From positions 1,116,001 to 1,180,000 of the forward strand of contig NZ_LR824569.1 in assembly GCF_903969135.1 (NCBI RefSeq): 64,000 nt of DNA, read 5' to 3'. The position numbers were made by a program, and so were the translations under genes. This document shows, in pieces, positions 9,665-17,445 of the stretch. The notes beneath the pieces are model-generated. The model was not told where the DNA came from, searched no databases, and worked only from the letters and a program-made list of their open reading frames with translations. Within the stretch, counting starts at the first letter, position 1. The number at the start of each line of letters is the position of its first letter. The DNA is from Chryseobacterium sp. JV274. Its GTDB lineage: Bacteria > Bacteroidota > Bacteroidia > Flavobacteriales > Weeksellaceae.

Positions 9665-9741
9665 GGCCTCGTGGCGCAACTGAATAGCGCATCTGATTAC
9701 GGCTCAGAAGGTTACAGGTTTGAATCCTGTCGAGGTCACCA
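9665..9741 (+). tRNA. tRNA-Arg (anticodon ACG)
   Basis: Complete cloverleaf with encoded CCA. Acceptor GGCCTCG pairs with CGAGGTC, the D-stem is GCGC/GCGC, and the anticodon stem TCTGA/TCAGA encloses the loop TTACGGC (anticodon ACG). The T-stem is ACAGG/CCTGT with loop TTTGAAT. It borders the accessory region to its right, a common site for integration. Confidence 0.97.
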
Positions 9742-9748
9742 AAAGCCA

Positions 9749-9808
9749 AATGGCTCCATTTTAATCTAGATGGAGCCATTTTAATCTAGATGGAGCCATT
9801 TTTTTTGT
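9749..9808 (+). terminator. tRNA terminator with a tandemly duplicated 3' arm
   Basis: The arm AATGGCTCCAT at 9749-9759 can pair with ATGGAGCCATT at 9770-9780 or with an identical arm at 9790-9800. The 20-base block 9761-9780 is exactly repeated at 9781-9800, and a run of T follows. Confidence 0.85.
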
Positions 9809-10139
9809 TTTTTATGGCACAATAAGCCAGAATAATATTTTTTAAACCTCTAACAAAATCTACTCAAACATTCATTCTTTATTGATCGTTTCATTAATTA
9901 TTCTTCGCTTCTCCATAACTAGCTCAATTTGAGATTCCCGGGACAAATTATTAAAATCGTAATATGAAATAGACATATGATCAGTTGCGGCAAAATATCT
10001 GCCTGTCCGCAAAACTGTAGGTATAACTATTTTATAAAATCACAACTTTCCATTTCGAGATTAATTTTAGTTTTAAGATTTGAAAGCAGATCGTTTATTG
10101 GTTTTAAAGGGAAAATTTTTAAATCAGTTTGATAGATTA
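9809..10139. other. Gene-poor stretch with coding-like remnants on the minus strand
   Basis: No intact gene. On the minus strand the stretch 10139-10040 can be read as about 35 coding-like residues in one frame (containing KIFPLKPINDLLSNLK), ending in a stop. Reading then shifts to another frame that carries the fragment at 9976-9872. This suggests decay of one or two small genes. Confidence 0.3.
9872..9976 (-). pseudogene. 34-residue fragment of a small Bacteroidota protein
   Basis: Reads MSISYYDFNNLSRESQIE and then about 16 more residues rich in charged amino acids, ending in TGA. The start (YDFNNLSRESQIELV) resembles the N-terminus of small Bacteroidota hypothetical proteins in which YxFNxLxxxxQ is followed by 50 or more further residues. 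Here the protein stops soon after, so it is probably a truncated remnant. The match is from memory and weak. Confidence 0.35.
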
Positions 10140-10955
10140 TCAATCATTAGATGATGAGTTTAATGCTTCAACTAAATTATTTATAAATTGATTTCGTTTC
10201 TCTTCAGGCAACAATTCGATTGAAAGAAAAGGATTCAGGTCTTCAAGTTCAACTAACAAAAGTGTATCGTTTTTAAGACGGCAAGCATCGACCCTTGTAA
10301 TTCCGCGTTCTATATTATTCCATTCTATAAATTTTTTCGCAAATTCCAAATCTTTTTCTGTTGGTTTATATTCTACCAATTCCCAGCGTTTGTTTTTGTC
10401 AGGAGCATAAAGGGCATATTGAAATTGGTCATTTAAATAATAGAATGAAACTTCGTATTCAAAATCAATTAATGGTTGAATTAATTTTCCTTGAGGATTT
10501 GAATTAAGCAATTTCTCATGGGTCAAAATTTCCATCCCTATCGAATCTGCTCCATTTTTTAATTTAACGATATATTTTTCGTGGATTCCGATTTTATCAA
10601 GTTCCCCTAAACTTTCGATAGTAGGAATTACCGGATACGACAGATTCGTCAAATCTATCAAATATTGTTTTCCTAAAATATCTGCTTTCCCGTCGAATGA
10701 ATTAAATGTCAGACTGTTCTTTTCTTTAACTTCTGTCAAAAACTGCTGAAAATATTCTTGATAACCGAGTATTGAGCCTGTATTTCTAAAAACCACCAGA
10801 TCAGCTTTTTCAAGATTTAAAATTGCTTGATGTGGATGTCCGATAAGAAGATTAAAGTGATTTTTTAATTTTGAAGTGATGTATAGATCTTCCTCATAAT
10901 ACTTTCTTCCTTTTGCCTTATAATAGAGATCTGTTAAATATAATAATGTCTTCAT
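10140..10955 (-). CDS. ATP-grasp-like protein
   Basis: A 271-residue protein. The C-terminal third reads RVDACRLKNDTLLLVELED followed by NPFLSIELL, the pattern of metal-binding acidic residues and Asn that closes the active site in ATP-grasp ligases (glutathione synthetase/RimK type). The middle part KYIVKLKNGADSIGMEIL fits the nucleotide-binding lysine strand. ATP-grasp enzymes couple ATP hydrolysis to amide or thioester bond formation. No partner gene or substrate is evident, and it stands alone downstream of the tRNA. Fold is likely; reaction unknown. Confidence 0.6.
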   Translation of the reverse strand: MKTLLYLTDLYYKAKGRKYYEEDLYITSKLKNHFNLLIGHPHQAILNLEKADLVVFRNTGSILGYQEYFQQFLTEVKEKNSLTFNSFDGKADILGKQYLIDLTNLSYPVIPTIESLGELDKIGIHEKYIVKLKNGADSIGMEILTHEKLLNSNPQGKLIQPLIDFEYEVSFYYLNDQFQYALYAPDKNKRWELVEYKPTEKDLEFAKKFIEWNNIERGITRVDACRLKNDTLLLVELEDLNPFLSIELLPEEKRNQFINNLVEALNSSSND

Positions 10956-11237
10956 TTTAATTTTTTGATATATTACTAAAAATCAATGTTCCCGAAAAAA
11001 TACAAAATTTGACTTCGGCAAAAAACGGCTTTTGCTAGCAAAAACGAATTTATGAAAATTCAACTTCCTAAAACCTCAATTTCATAATGATATATTTTAT
11101 GATTGTTAAAATTAATTTAGCAGAATCAACTCCTTAAAACTAAAATACATCAACTTTAATAGATTTCTTTCGATCCTGAAATTGTTTTAACTTCCTCCTG
11201 GTACTGCATATTTTCTGATCATTATTTAATCTAACAA

Positions 11238-11262
11238 GCCTTGCAACTTAATGTTGCAGGGC
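11238..11262. repeat. Stem-loop, 10-bp stem
   Basis: GCCTTGCAAC (11238-11247) pairs with GTTGCAGGGC (11253-11262) with one G-T wobble, around loop TTAAT. No T-run follows on the plus strand, so it is not an obvious terminator. Confidence 0.5.
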
Positions 11263-11340
11263 CTATGCTTGAATTGATTTTCTACAGTTCGGTAGCCTCA
11301 ATGACTATTACAGTACAAAGATGAATATAGTGCCTTTGTA

Positions 11341-11364
11341 AAAACTTAAACCAGTTTAAGTTTT
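11341..11364. promoter_or_regulatory. Perfect 11-bp inverted repeat upstream of the NmrA-type gene
   Basis: AAAACTTAAAC at 11341-11351 and its exact reverse complement at 11354-11364 are separated by CA. It ends 54 bases before the start at 11419. It may be an operator, or a terminator-like hairpin since T-rich sequence follows. Confidence 0.4.
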
Positions 11365-11418
11365 AATGTTTTTTTTATTTTCAATTTTGTTGCATTAACA
11401 ATTATAAACAAAATCAGA

Positions 11419-12171
11419 ATGAAAATTGTAATCATTGGAGGTACCGGACTTATTGGCAGCCAGGTAGTAAACATCCTAAAGAAGGAGCATGAAGTAATCG
11501 TTGCATCACCTAATACAGGTGTAAACACTATTACCGGAGAGGGCCTTGAAGACGCTCTTGAAAATGCAAGTGTAGTTATTGATGTTTCCAACTCACCATC
11601 ATTTGATGATGAACCAGTAATGAATTTCTTCAAAACTTCAAATCAAAATTTACTTCCGGCGGAGAAGATAGCCGGTGTACAACATCACATTGCTTTGTCA
11701 GTTGTTGGAACTGATAAGTTACAGGAAAGTGGATATTTTCGTGCCAAGCAAGTTCAAGAGAACTTAATTAAAGAATCCAGCGTCCCTTTTACAATTGTAC
11801 ACGCTACTCAATTTTTTGAGTTTGCTGGTGGTATTGTAGCAACAAGTACATCAGAAGGAAAGGTAAAACTTTCGGATGCATTTATTCAACCTATTGCGAG
11901 TGCCGATGTTGCCACATTTCTTGCTAAAATAGCAACAGAAAAACCTGCCAATAAAATTCTTGAAATAGGCGGACCTGAACGATTCCAAATAGATGAGTGG
12001 ATAAAACAATATATCCTGTCAACTCAAAAGTCTTTAGAAGTTGAGACAGATATTAATGCTCCCTATTCAGGTGCCATATTAAAAAAGACAACACTTACTC
12101 CTGAGAATCCCGTTTATTTGGGAACTACCGAGTATATGACATGGATTGCTAAACCTGAAAACAAACGTTGA
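11419..12171 (+). CDS. NmrA-type NAD(P)-binding oxidoreductase (atypical SDR)
   Basis: A 250-residue Rossmann-fold protein. GGTGLIGSQ at residues 7-15 is the dinucleotide-binding motif (TGxxGxxG variant), followed by AxP for the phosphate or adenine. The middle (ALSVVGTDKLQESGYFRAK) matches the NmrA/atypical SDR pattern with YxxxK; the C-terminus carries ILEIGGPERFQIDEWI as in that family. These proteins act as quinone or small-molecule reductases or as redox sensors in the cytoplasm. It is followed by a clear terminator, so it is monocistronic. Substrate unknown. Confidence 0.85.
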   Translation: MKIVIIGGTGLIGSQVVNILKKEHEVIVASPNTGVNTITGEGLEDALENASVVIDVSNSPSFDDEPVMNFFKTSNQNLLPAEKIAGVQHHIALSVVGTDKLQESGYFRAKQVQENLIKESSVPFTIVHATQFFEFAGGIVATSTSEGKVKLSDAFIQPIASADVATFLAKIATEKPANKILEIGGPERFQIDEWIKQYILSTQKSLEVETDINAPYSGAILKKTTLTPENPVYLGTTEYMTWIAKPENKR

Positions 12172-12222
12172 TATGGGCTATAAATAAAAATGTCTTTTGT
12201 ATCAATTTAAAAAGTAACAATT

Positions 12223-12253
12223 AAAGTCGTAGGTTATTTAAACCTACGATTTT
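12223..12253 (+). terminator. Rho-independent terminator
   Basis: TCGTAGGTT (12227-12235) pairs perfectly with AACCTACGA (12241-12249) around ATTTA, followed by TTTT. It closes the NmrA-type gene. Confidence 0.85.
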
Positions 12254-12273
12254 AGCAAATACTAATAGAAATA

Positions 12274-13287
12274 ATGTATATAGGAAAATCCTACAACCTC
12301 TTTGAATTTGTGATATGGACTAAAGGAAGAATTTATACCCTGCTCCTGTTAGGTTTTATTCCAATATGTCTGTATCATATATTAGGAATAAAATGGGTCG
12401 CAATTCCCTGGTCTGTCATTGCAATGCTGGGAACTGCTACCGCGTTTATTTTAGGGTTCAAAAATAACCTAAGTTATAATCGGTCTATAGAAGCCCAGGA
12501 TGTATGGACTTCTATTTTATCAAATAGCCGTTCCTGGGGTTTAGTAAGCAAAGATTATTTACAGAATAATAGTGAAACCTCAACAACCCTTATTTATAAT
12601 CATATGGCTTGGGTCACTGCCTTACGTTATAGTATGAGAGAAACCAAAAGCTGGGAATCAACAAATAAAAAACATAATATAAAATATCGTAAACACTTTA
12701 AAATTCCTGAACAACAAACACCCCTTGAAGAAGAACTGGCTAAATACCTGATTGCTGAGGAGCTACAGAATATTTATAAAGTAAAAAATATTTCAACTTA
12801 CATTTTAAGCCTGCAAAGTAAAACGCTGAAATATCTATACGAAAAACAGGAAATCAATGTGACACAATTTGTTGATATGGAAAAATCAATAAAAGAGTTT
12901 TACAATTTGCAGGGGAAAAGTGAACACATTAAACAGTCACCATTTCCACGCCAGTATAATATTATTAATAATCTTCTCATTCAATCGTTTTCATTTCTAC
13001 TACCATATGGATTGCTGGCTGATTTTAACAGTCTAAATGAAAGTGTTTGCGGATTTATGAAAGGAAATATGATTTGGTTGATCCTTCCTTTCAGTTGCTT
13101 AATTTCTTGGTTATATTCTTCCATAGCGCAGGTAGGTGAAAATACTGAAAATCCTTTTGAAGGAGGTGCCAATGATGTTCCAATATCTCAAATTAGTTTT
13201 CAATTAGAAGCAGAATTGATGGATATGTTGGGAGAAGTAAATTTCAGGGACTTTGATATAGACCAAAACAATATTATCATATTATAA
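12274..13287 (+). CDS. Bestrophin family (UPF0187) anion-channel protein
   Basis: A 337-residue membrane protein. It has two N-terminal membrane helices (GRIYTLLLLGFIPICLYHIL and the segment after VAIPWSVIAMLG), then FILGFKNNLSYNRSIEAQDVW, which matches the conserved F-x-N-x-x-Y-x-R-x-x-E stretch of bacterial bestrophins. Two more helices lie near residues 230-290, and TENPFEGGANDVPI matches the conserved NPFE..DDVP segment. Bacterial bestrophins form pentameric ion channels in the inner membrane. It is followed 12 bases on by the broken sdhC and may be co-transcribed with it. Confidence 0.88.
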   Translation: MYIGKSYNLFEFVIWTKGRIYTLLLLGFIPICLYHILGIKWVAIPWSVIAMLGTATAFILGFKNNLSYNRSIEAQDVWTSILSNSRSWGLVSKDYLQNNSETSTTLIYNHMAWVTALRYSMRETKSWESTNKKHNIKYRKHFKIPEQQTPLEEELAKYLIAEELQNIYKVKNISTYILSLQSKTLKYLYEKQEINVTQFVDMEKSIKEFYNLQGKSEHIKQSPFPRQYNIINNLLIQSFSFLLPYGLLADFNSLNESVCGFMKGNMIWLILPFSCLISWLYSSIAQVGENTENPFEGGANDVPISQISFQLEAELMDMLGEVNFRDFDIDQNNIIIL

Positions 13288-13299
13288 AAACTTATCACT

Positions 13300-13942
13300 A
13301 TGTTTAAAAGCTCAATAAGCAGGAAAATCCTAATGGCATTAAGTGGCTTATTCCTAATCAGTTTTCTTATTGTACATGCTTCGGTAAATGCACTTATTTT
13401 CTATAATGACAAAGGTAAGACATTTACTATTGGGGCACATTTTATGGCTACAAATCCTATAATCCGATCTATTGAAATTATTCTAATTTTTGGCTTTATA
13501 ATTCATATAATTCAAGGACTTGTTCTTTGGAGAAAGAACAGAAAAGCCCGGCCGATTCAATATTTTTATAAAGACAATACACCAGGTGTCACATGGTATA
13601 GCAAAAGCATGACTTTATTTGGTACTTTGATCCTGCTATTCTTAATTATACATACACAAAATTTTTGGATTCCCAATCGAGTTCATCAGTTTCAATATGG
13701 GGAAGAACTTCCTTTATATGAAATGCTTATTGAAAAATTTCAAAAATCCGGTTGAGGTAGCGATTTATCTGATAGGATGCTTCTCCCTTGGTTGGCATTT
13801 GTTGCATGGCTTTCAAAGCGCATTCCGTTCTATAGGGAAATACGATACCCTGATTCTGAAATTATCATATGGTTTTGCAATAATAATACCTTCAACTCTA
13901 GCAATAATGCCGGTTTCTATTTATTCAGGATGGATAAAATAA
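13300..13942 (+). pseudogene. Orphan succinate dehydrogenase cytochrome b subunit (SdhC-like), frameshifted
   Basis: The first 151 codons encode an SdhC/b558-type membrane anchor: SSISRKILMALSGLFL, a haem-ligand-type His at residue 26 (FLIVHASVN), HIIQGLVLW and GTLILLFLIIHTQNFW. The frame ends at SG* at 13755, but the next frame continues as KNPVEVAIYLIGCF and LLHGFQSAFRSIG to 13942, the expected C-terminus. One extra base (C at 13741, between TTT and AAA) explains the break; without it the protein would be about 213 residues, the normal length. No sdhA or sdhB is nearby, so this is a second, isolated copy. It could be a pseudogene or a sequencing error. Confidence 0.85.
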
Positions 13943-13953
13943 AAGGCATAGGC

Positions 13954-14304
13954 TTAACCTCCTGTTATTTTTTTTCGGTGCAGTTTCCCCCATTTTGTCA
14001 AGGCAAACATCACTTCTTGTAAAGTGTCAGCGTGTTCGGTAATTTCATATTCAACAGTAGGCGGAAACGTATCATATACTGTTCGCTTAACCAATAAGTT
14101 GGTTTCCAAATCTTTCAGTTCTTTTGACAACATCTTATCACTAATACCATCTACCGCTCTGGCAATTTGCCGGAAACGTTTGGTACCGCCTTTCAATGCT
14201 AACAATATGGACAATTTCCAACTTCCGTTTAAAGTTTCCATTGCATCTCGAATAGCCCGGAGTGTGCTCGCATCACAAGGTAAATGTTCTTTATTCTTTG
14301 CCAT
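13954..14304 (-). CDS. HxlR-family transcriptional regulator
   Basis: A 116-residue winged-helix protein. CDASTLRAIRDAMETLNGSW, then KLSILLALKGGTKRFRQIAR, DGISDKMLSKELKDLE and YEITEHADTL follow the HxlR/MarR-like (PF01638) order, including the Cys near the N-terminus often used for redox or aldehyde sensing. The frame is open further upstream, but MAKNKEHLPCD at 14304 is the standard family start. It is divergent from an SDR gene 105 bases away, the usual HxlR-target arrangement, so it probably controls that gene. It ends 11 bases from the end of the sdhC remnant. Confidence 0.92.
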   Translation of the reverse strand: MAKNKEHLPCDASTLRAIRDAMETLNGSWKLSILLALKGGTKRFRQIARAVDGISDKMLSKELKDLETNLLVKRTVYDTFPPTVEYEITEHADTLQEVMFALTKWGKLHRKKITGG

Positions 14305-14378
14305 ATATATTGTTTTACTAACCCCAACGAAAGCACTAACCAAGAGTATAGTACTTACCAATAGTTAGCAAATATACA

Positions 14379-14386
14379 TAATTTTG
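14379..14386 (+). promoter_or_regulatory. Candidate -7 element (TAnnTTTG) for the SDR gene
   Basis: TAATTTTG at 14379-14386, 23 bases before the start at 14410. The neighbouring stretch 14315-14370 has repeated ACTAACC/GTTAG-like blocks on both strands that could be HxlR sites. Confidence 0.35.
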
Positions 14387-14409
14387 TAATCTAATTAATA
14401 AAAGGAAAA

Positions 14410-15276
14410 ATGAAACAACAAAAAACAGCATTTATAACGGGGGTAACAGGCGGAATAGGAAAAGCTACGGCACTTGCTCTCGCCAAACAAAACTATCGAG
14501 TGATAATACACGGAAGAAATAAAGTAAAAACCGAAACGGTGTGTGAGGAGATTAAAAACTTAACAGGCAATGACAAAATTGACTTCATAATAGGAGATTT
14601 ATTTTTAATGAACGAAGTAAAGAAAGTTGCCCAAACGTTTATTGAACGATACGACCGGTTAGACATTTTAATCAACAATGCCGGGGGAATTATGAGCAAA
14701 GGGAGACAAGAAACGAAAGAGGGTTTGGAAACAACCATCGCTGTAAATTTATTTGCTCCGTTTTTACTTACTGAGTTGCTATTAGGTTTACTGAAAAAGA
14801 GCGAAGACGGCAGAATTATCAATGTTTCTTCCAATTCACATAAGCTCAATGCAAATCCCGATTTTGATGATTTGGAACTAAAGAATAATTACAATCCGCT
14901 TGTTGCTTACGGTAATGCAAAACTTTTTCTAATTTGGATTAGTCAGCATCTTTCTGGTAAACTTATTGACGGTGGTTTAAAAAATATTACCGTAAACAGT
15001 TTGCATCCCGGTGCTGTTGCCACCAATTTTGGGGTAAACAGTAATTTGGGAAGTTTGCTAAATTTCGTCGTAAAACTGATAAGACCATTTTTTAAAACAC
15101 CGGAACAAGGAGCTGAAACCATTTTATACTTGGCAACTTCAGAAGATGTAAAGTCAATAAGCGGAAAATATTTTGAGAAGAGAAAAATAAAAACTGCTTC
15201 TCAAAAATTTTACAGTAAGCAAAATGAACAACTTGTCTGGGATTATTGTAATAAACGAACAAGCAATAATAAATAA
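14410..15276 (+). CDS. Short-chain dehydrogenase/reductase
   Basis: A 288-residue classical SDR. It has TGVTGGIG at residues 10-17 (cofactor motif), NNAGG near 88-92, a serine strand IINVSSNSH, and the catalytic YGNAK near 167-171. HPGAVATNFG matches the retinol-dehydrogenase-like subgroup. An Arg-rich site after beta-2 (HGRNKVKTE) suggests NADP preference. Divergent from the HxlR regulator, it is likely an inducible detoxifying reductase. No other enzyme follows; the sequence downstream decays into remnants. Confidence 0.93.
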   Translation: MKQQKTAFITGVTGGIGKATALALAKQNYRVIIHGRNKVKTETVCEEIKNLTGNDKIDFIIGDLFLMNEVKKVAQTFIERYDRLDILINNAGGIMSKGRQETKEGLETTIAVNLFAPFLLTELLLGLLKKSEDGRIINVSSNSHKLNANPDFDDLELKNNYNPLVAYGNAKLFLIWISQHLSGKLIDGGLKNITVNSLHPGAVATNFGVNSNLGSLLNFVVKLIRPFFKTPEQGAETILYLATSEDVKSISGKYFEKRKIKTASQKFYSKQNEQLVWDYCNKRTSNNK

Positions 15277-15411
15277 CAAATTGTCTGGACGAAAGAAAGT
15301 CATTTACAGCTTTAATGGAACAAGTTTTTAATAGTGTTGAACATTATAATGATTATGATAAGTTTGAAACGTTTTATAACTCACTTGAACCCTATGTAAG
15401 GGAAATATTAT

Positions 15412-15719
15412 TATAGAACACTACATGGATCTCATCCCAATTTTTTGAATTCCAATGGAGCTTGACTGCCAACCAATCCTATTTCATTTATGAACATGCC
15501 GATTTTAAGCTATGTAAAAGAAATTTCGCCCAAACCAATATCATTAATTGCCGGAGAAAACACACATTCAAAATATTTCATGAAGATATTTTTAAAGAGG
15601 CTGTAGAACCAAAAGAGCTGATGACAATTCCAAATGCAGTTCACGTGGATTTGTATGATAAAATTGATATAATTGCTTTTGATAAATTAGAATCATTCTT
15701 TGAAACTAATTTAAAATAG
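15412..15719 (+). pseudogene. Decayed C-terminal part of an alpha/beta hydrolase
   Basis: In one frame the DNA reads YRTLHGSHPNFLNSNGA, a stop (TGA where a Trp codon is expected), then NPISFMNMPILSYVKEI and SPKPISLIAGENTHSKYF. In the next frame it continues EDIFKEAVEPKELMTIP, NAVHVDLYDKID and KLESFFETNLK to a stop at 15719. This order (YYRTPRG-like, the SxxxI..P strand, GE..HS, and the H-x-DLYD catalytic-His segment) matches the C-terminal half of DLH/X-Pro-peptidase-like hydrolases of Bacteroidota. It carries one stop and at least one frameshift; the N-terminal half is absent. A 33-codon frame at 15315-15416 just before it may be another fragment. Confidence 0.65.
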
Positions 15720-15744
15720 GTTTCAATTATTAATCAATTATAAC

Positions 15745-15774
15745 AAAAATGGGAGCATTCTGGCTCCCATTTTC
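15745..15774. terminator. Rho-independent terminator
   Basis: ATGGGAGC (15749-15756) pairs with GCTCCCAT (15763-15770) around ATTCTG, with A-run before and T-run after. It follows the hydrolase remnant, suggesting a formerly functional transcription unit. Confidence 0.8.
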
Positions 15775-15779
15775 TATAA

Positions 15780-15953
15780 GATACGTTACTATGTTTAATA
15801 TCTCCGGAAAATGCAGGAAATCAGATAAAATCTGCTGATGCAAGATATATTGCACCTCAGACCGGTACCTTTCCGTCCATTTTACTACAACATCCAAGGA
15901 TGCCTCAGGTTGCTTATGCAATTAATGAATTTTATACCGACAGTGCAGGATAA
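15780..15953 (+). other. Unassigned coding-like remnant without a start codon
   Basis: An open stretch of 57 codons with no usable ATG whose translation looks protein-like (contains SADARYIAPQTGTF, then LLQHPRMPQVAYAINEFY) and ends at TAA 15951. The family is not recognised. It sits downstream of a terminator and upstream of the pectin locus. The remaining bases to 16040 hold the leader of the GH28 gene. Confidence 0.3.
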
Positions 15954-16040
15954 TTTTTAATCATAATTATTTTAGATTGCGATATAGAAAGAGATTTTTA
16001 ATATTGATGTTCTTTCTTAAACTCATATTTCTCTAACATT

Positions 16041-17444
16041 ATGAAAAAATTCGCTTTACTACTTTTCGCATTAATAACGTCAATTCCTGTTTGGGGGCAA
16101 TATAAACCCTGGACTTCTTCGGAACAACCTTTACAGGAAATCCAGACCTTAAAAAAACAAATTGTAAAGCCCAATTTCAGAAAAAAAGACTATCTCATTA
16201 CTGATTTTGGTGCTGTGGGTGATGGAAAGACAAAAAATACGGAAGCTTTTAAAAAAGCCGTCGAAAGATGTAATGCAGAAGGCGGAGGAAGAGTTGTCGT
16301 TCCAAAAGGTATCTTTTTGACAGGAGCTATTTATTTAAAAAGTAATGTGAATTTACATGTTAACGAAGGTGCAACAGTCCTGTTCAGTCAGGACAGTAAC
16401 GACTACCCTATTGTTTTCACAAGATGGGAAGGAATGGAATGTATGAATTATTCGTCCCTGATCTATGCTTACGAGGAAGAAAATATCGCTGTAACCGGAA
16501 AAGGAACACTGGACGGAAACTCTGATAACGACCATTGGTGGTTTTGGTGTGGTGCAAAAAAATATGGTTGGAACGAATCCCGTCCGGGAAGACAAAATCC
16601 TGCCCGTGCAAAACTGCATGAATACATGGCCCAAAAGAAAGACCCGAGAGAAAGAATATTTGGTGACGGATATTATTTGAGACCTAATTTCGTTCAGCCT
16701 TATAAGAGTAAAAATTTCTATATGGCAGATGTTTTGGTAAAAAATTCTCCAATGTGGAATCTTAATCCTGTATTGTGTGAAAATGTTTTGATTGAAAGAG
16801 TAAAAGTAATCAGCCACGGTCCCAATAATGATGGCTTTGATCCTGAAGCCTGTAAAAACGTGTGGATCAAAGATTCATATTTTGATACGGGAGATGATTG
16901 TATTGCCATAAAATCCGGAAGAGATGAAGACGGAAGGGGTATCGGCAAACCGGCGGAAAACCACATCATCGAAAACTGTGAAATGAAAGACGGACACGGC
17001 GGCGTAGTGATTGGAAGCGAAATTGCGGGCGGAGCAAAAAATATTTATGCCATAGGAAATGTGATGGACAGTAAAAATCTTGACAGGGCACTTCGTATTA
17101 AAACCAGTTCAAGCCGGGGCGGAATTATCGAAAATGTATTCTTTTACAATACAAAAGTAGGCGCTTATAAAGAAGCTGCGGTGCGTTTCAATATGCATTA
17201 CGAAAAACCGGGTAACTTCATCCCTACGATCAGAAACGTCTGGGTAGAAAATATGGTCGTGGAAAAAGGCGGAAAATATACCATCCTTTCTGATGCCTAC
17301 GAATCTTCTCCTGTAACAGATTTTACAATGATCAATGCTAAAATTAACGGTGTTGAAATTCCATATAAAGTTGATTTCCTAAGAAATGTTACCCTGAAAA
17401 ACGTGACTGTTAACGGACAGCCATTAACTGATTTAAAAAAATAA
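16041..17444 (+). CDS. Glycoside hydrolase family 28 (polygalacturonase-like), secreted
   Basis: A 467-residue parallel beta-helix enzyme. Residues 1-20 (ending PVWGQ) are a signal peptide. LITDFGAVGDGKTKNTEAFK at about 50 is the pectate-lyase-superfamily N-terminal strand. GH28 active-site motifs follow: NNDGFD near 262, DTGDDCIAIKSGR near 281, GHGGVVIGSE near 318, and RALRIKT near 349. GH28 enzymes hydrolyse alpha-1,4-galacturonosyl or galacturonosyl-rhamnose linkages. It ends one base before the next gene, so 16041, 17446 and 21016 form one operon. Exo or endo mode cannot be told. Confidence 0.95.
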   Translation: MKKFALLLFALITSIPVWGQYKPWTSSEQPLQEIQTLKKQIVKPNFRKKDYLITDFGAVGDGKTKNTEAFKKAVERCNAEGGGRVVVPKGIFLTGAIYLKSNVNLHVNEGATVLFSQDSNDYPIVFTRWEGMECMNYSSLIYAYEEENIAVTGKGTLDGNSDNDHWWFWCGAKKYGWNESRPGRQNPARAKLHEYMAQKKDPRERIFGDGYYLRPNFVQPYKSKNFYMADVLVKNSPMWNLNPVLCENVLIERVKVISHGPNNDGFDPEACKNVWIKDSYFDTGDDCIAIKSGRDEDGRGIGKPAENHIIENCEMKDGHGGVVIGSEIAGGAKNIYAIGNVMDSKNLDRALRIKTSSSRGGIIENVFFYNTKVGAYKEAAVRFNMHYEKPGNFIPTIRNVWVENMVVEKGGKYTILSDAYESSPVTDFTMINAKINGVEIPYKVDFLRNVTLKNVTVNGQPLTDLKK

Positions 17445-17445
17445 A

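Larger units (their letters stand above)
10956..11418. other. 463-base intergenic region with two palindromes
   Basis: No open frame of note. It lies between two divergently transcribed genes and so must carry both promoters. It holds a GC-richer stem-loop at 11238-11262 and a perfect AT-rich palindrome at 11341-11364, described separately. Confidence 0.5.

Noticed and set aside
9552..9779. Open frame on the minus strand covering the tRNA gene
   Set aside because: It overlaps the tRNA-Arg cloverleaf and its terminator completely; tRNA sequences often produce such frames by chance.
15730..15921. Minus-strand frame of 63 codons opposite the coding-like remnant
   Set aside because: The plus-strand reading looks more protein-like, and the minus frame begins and ends without promoter or homology evidence.
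9661..16040. A genomic island with attachment sites at tRNA-Arg
   Set aside because: I found no second copy of the tRNA 3' end and no integrase or transposase in the region, so an island with defined ends cannot be claimed.
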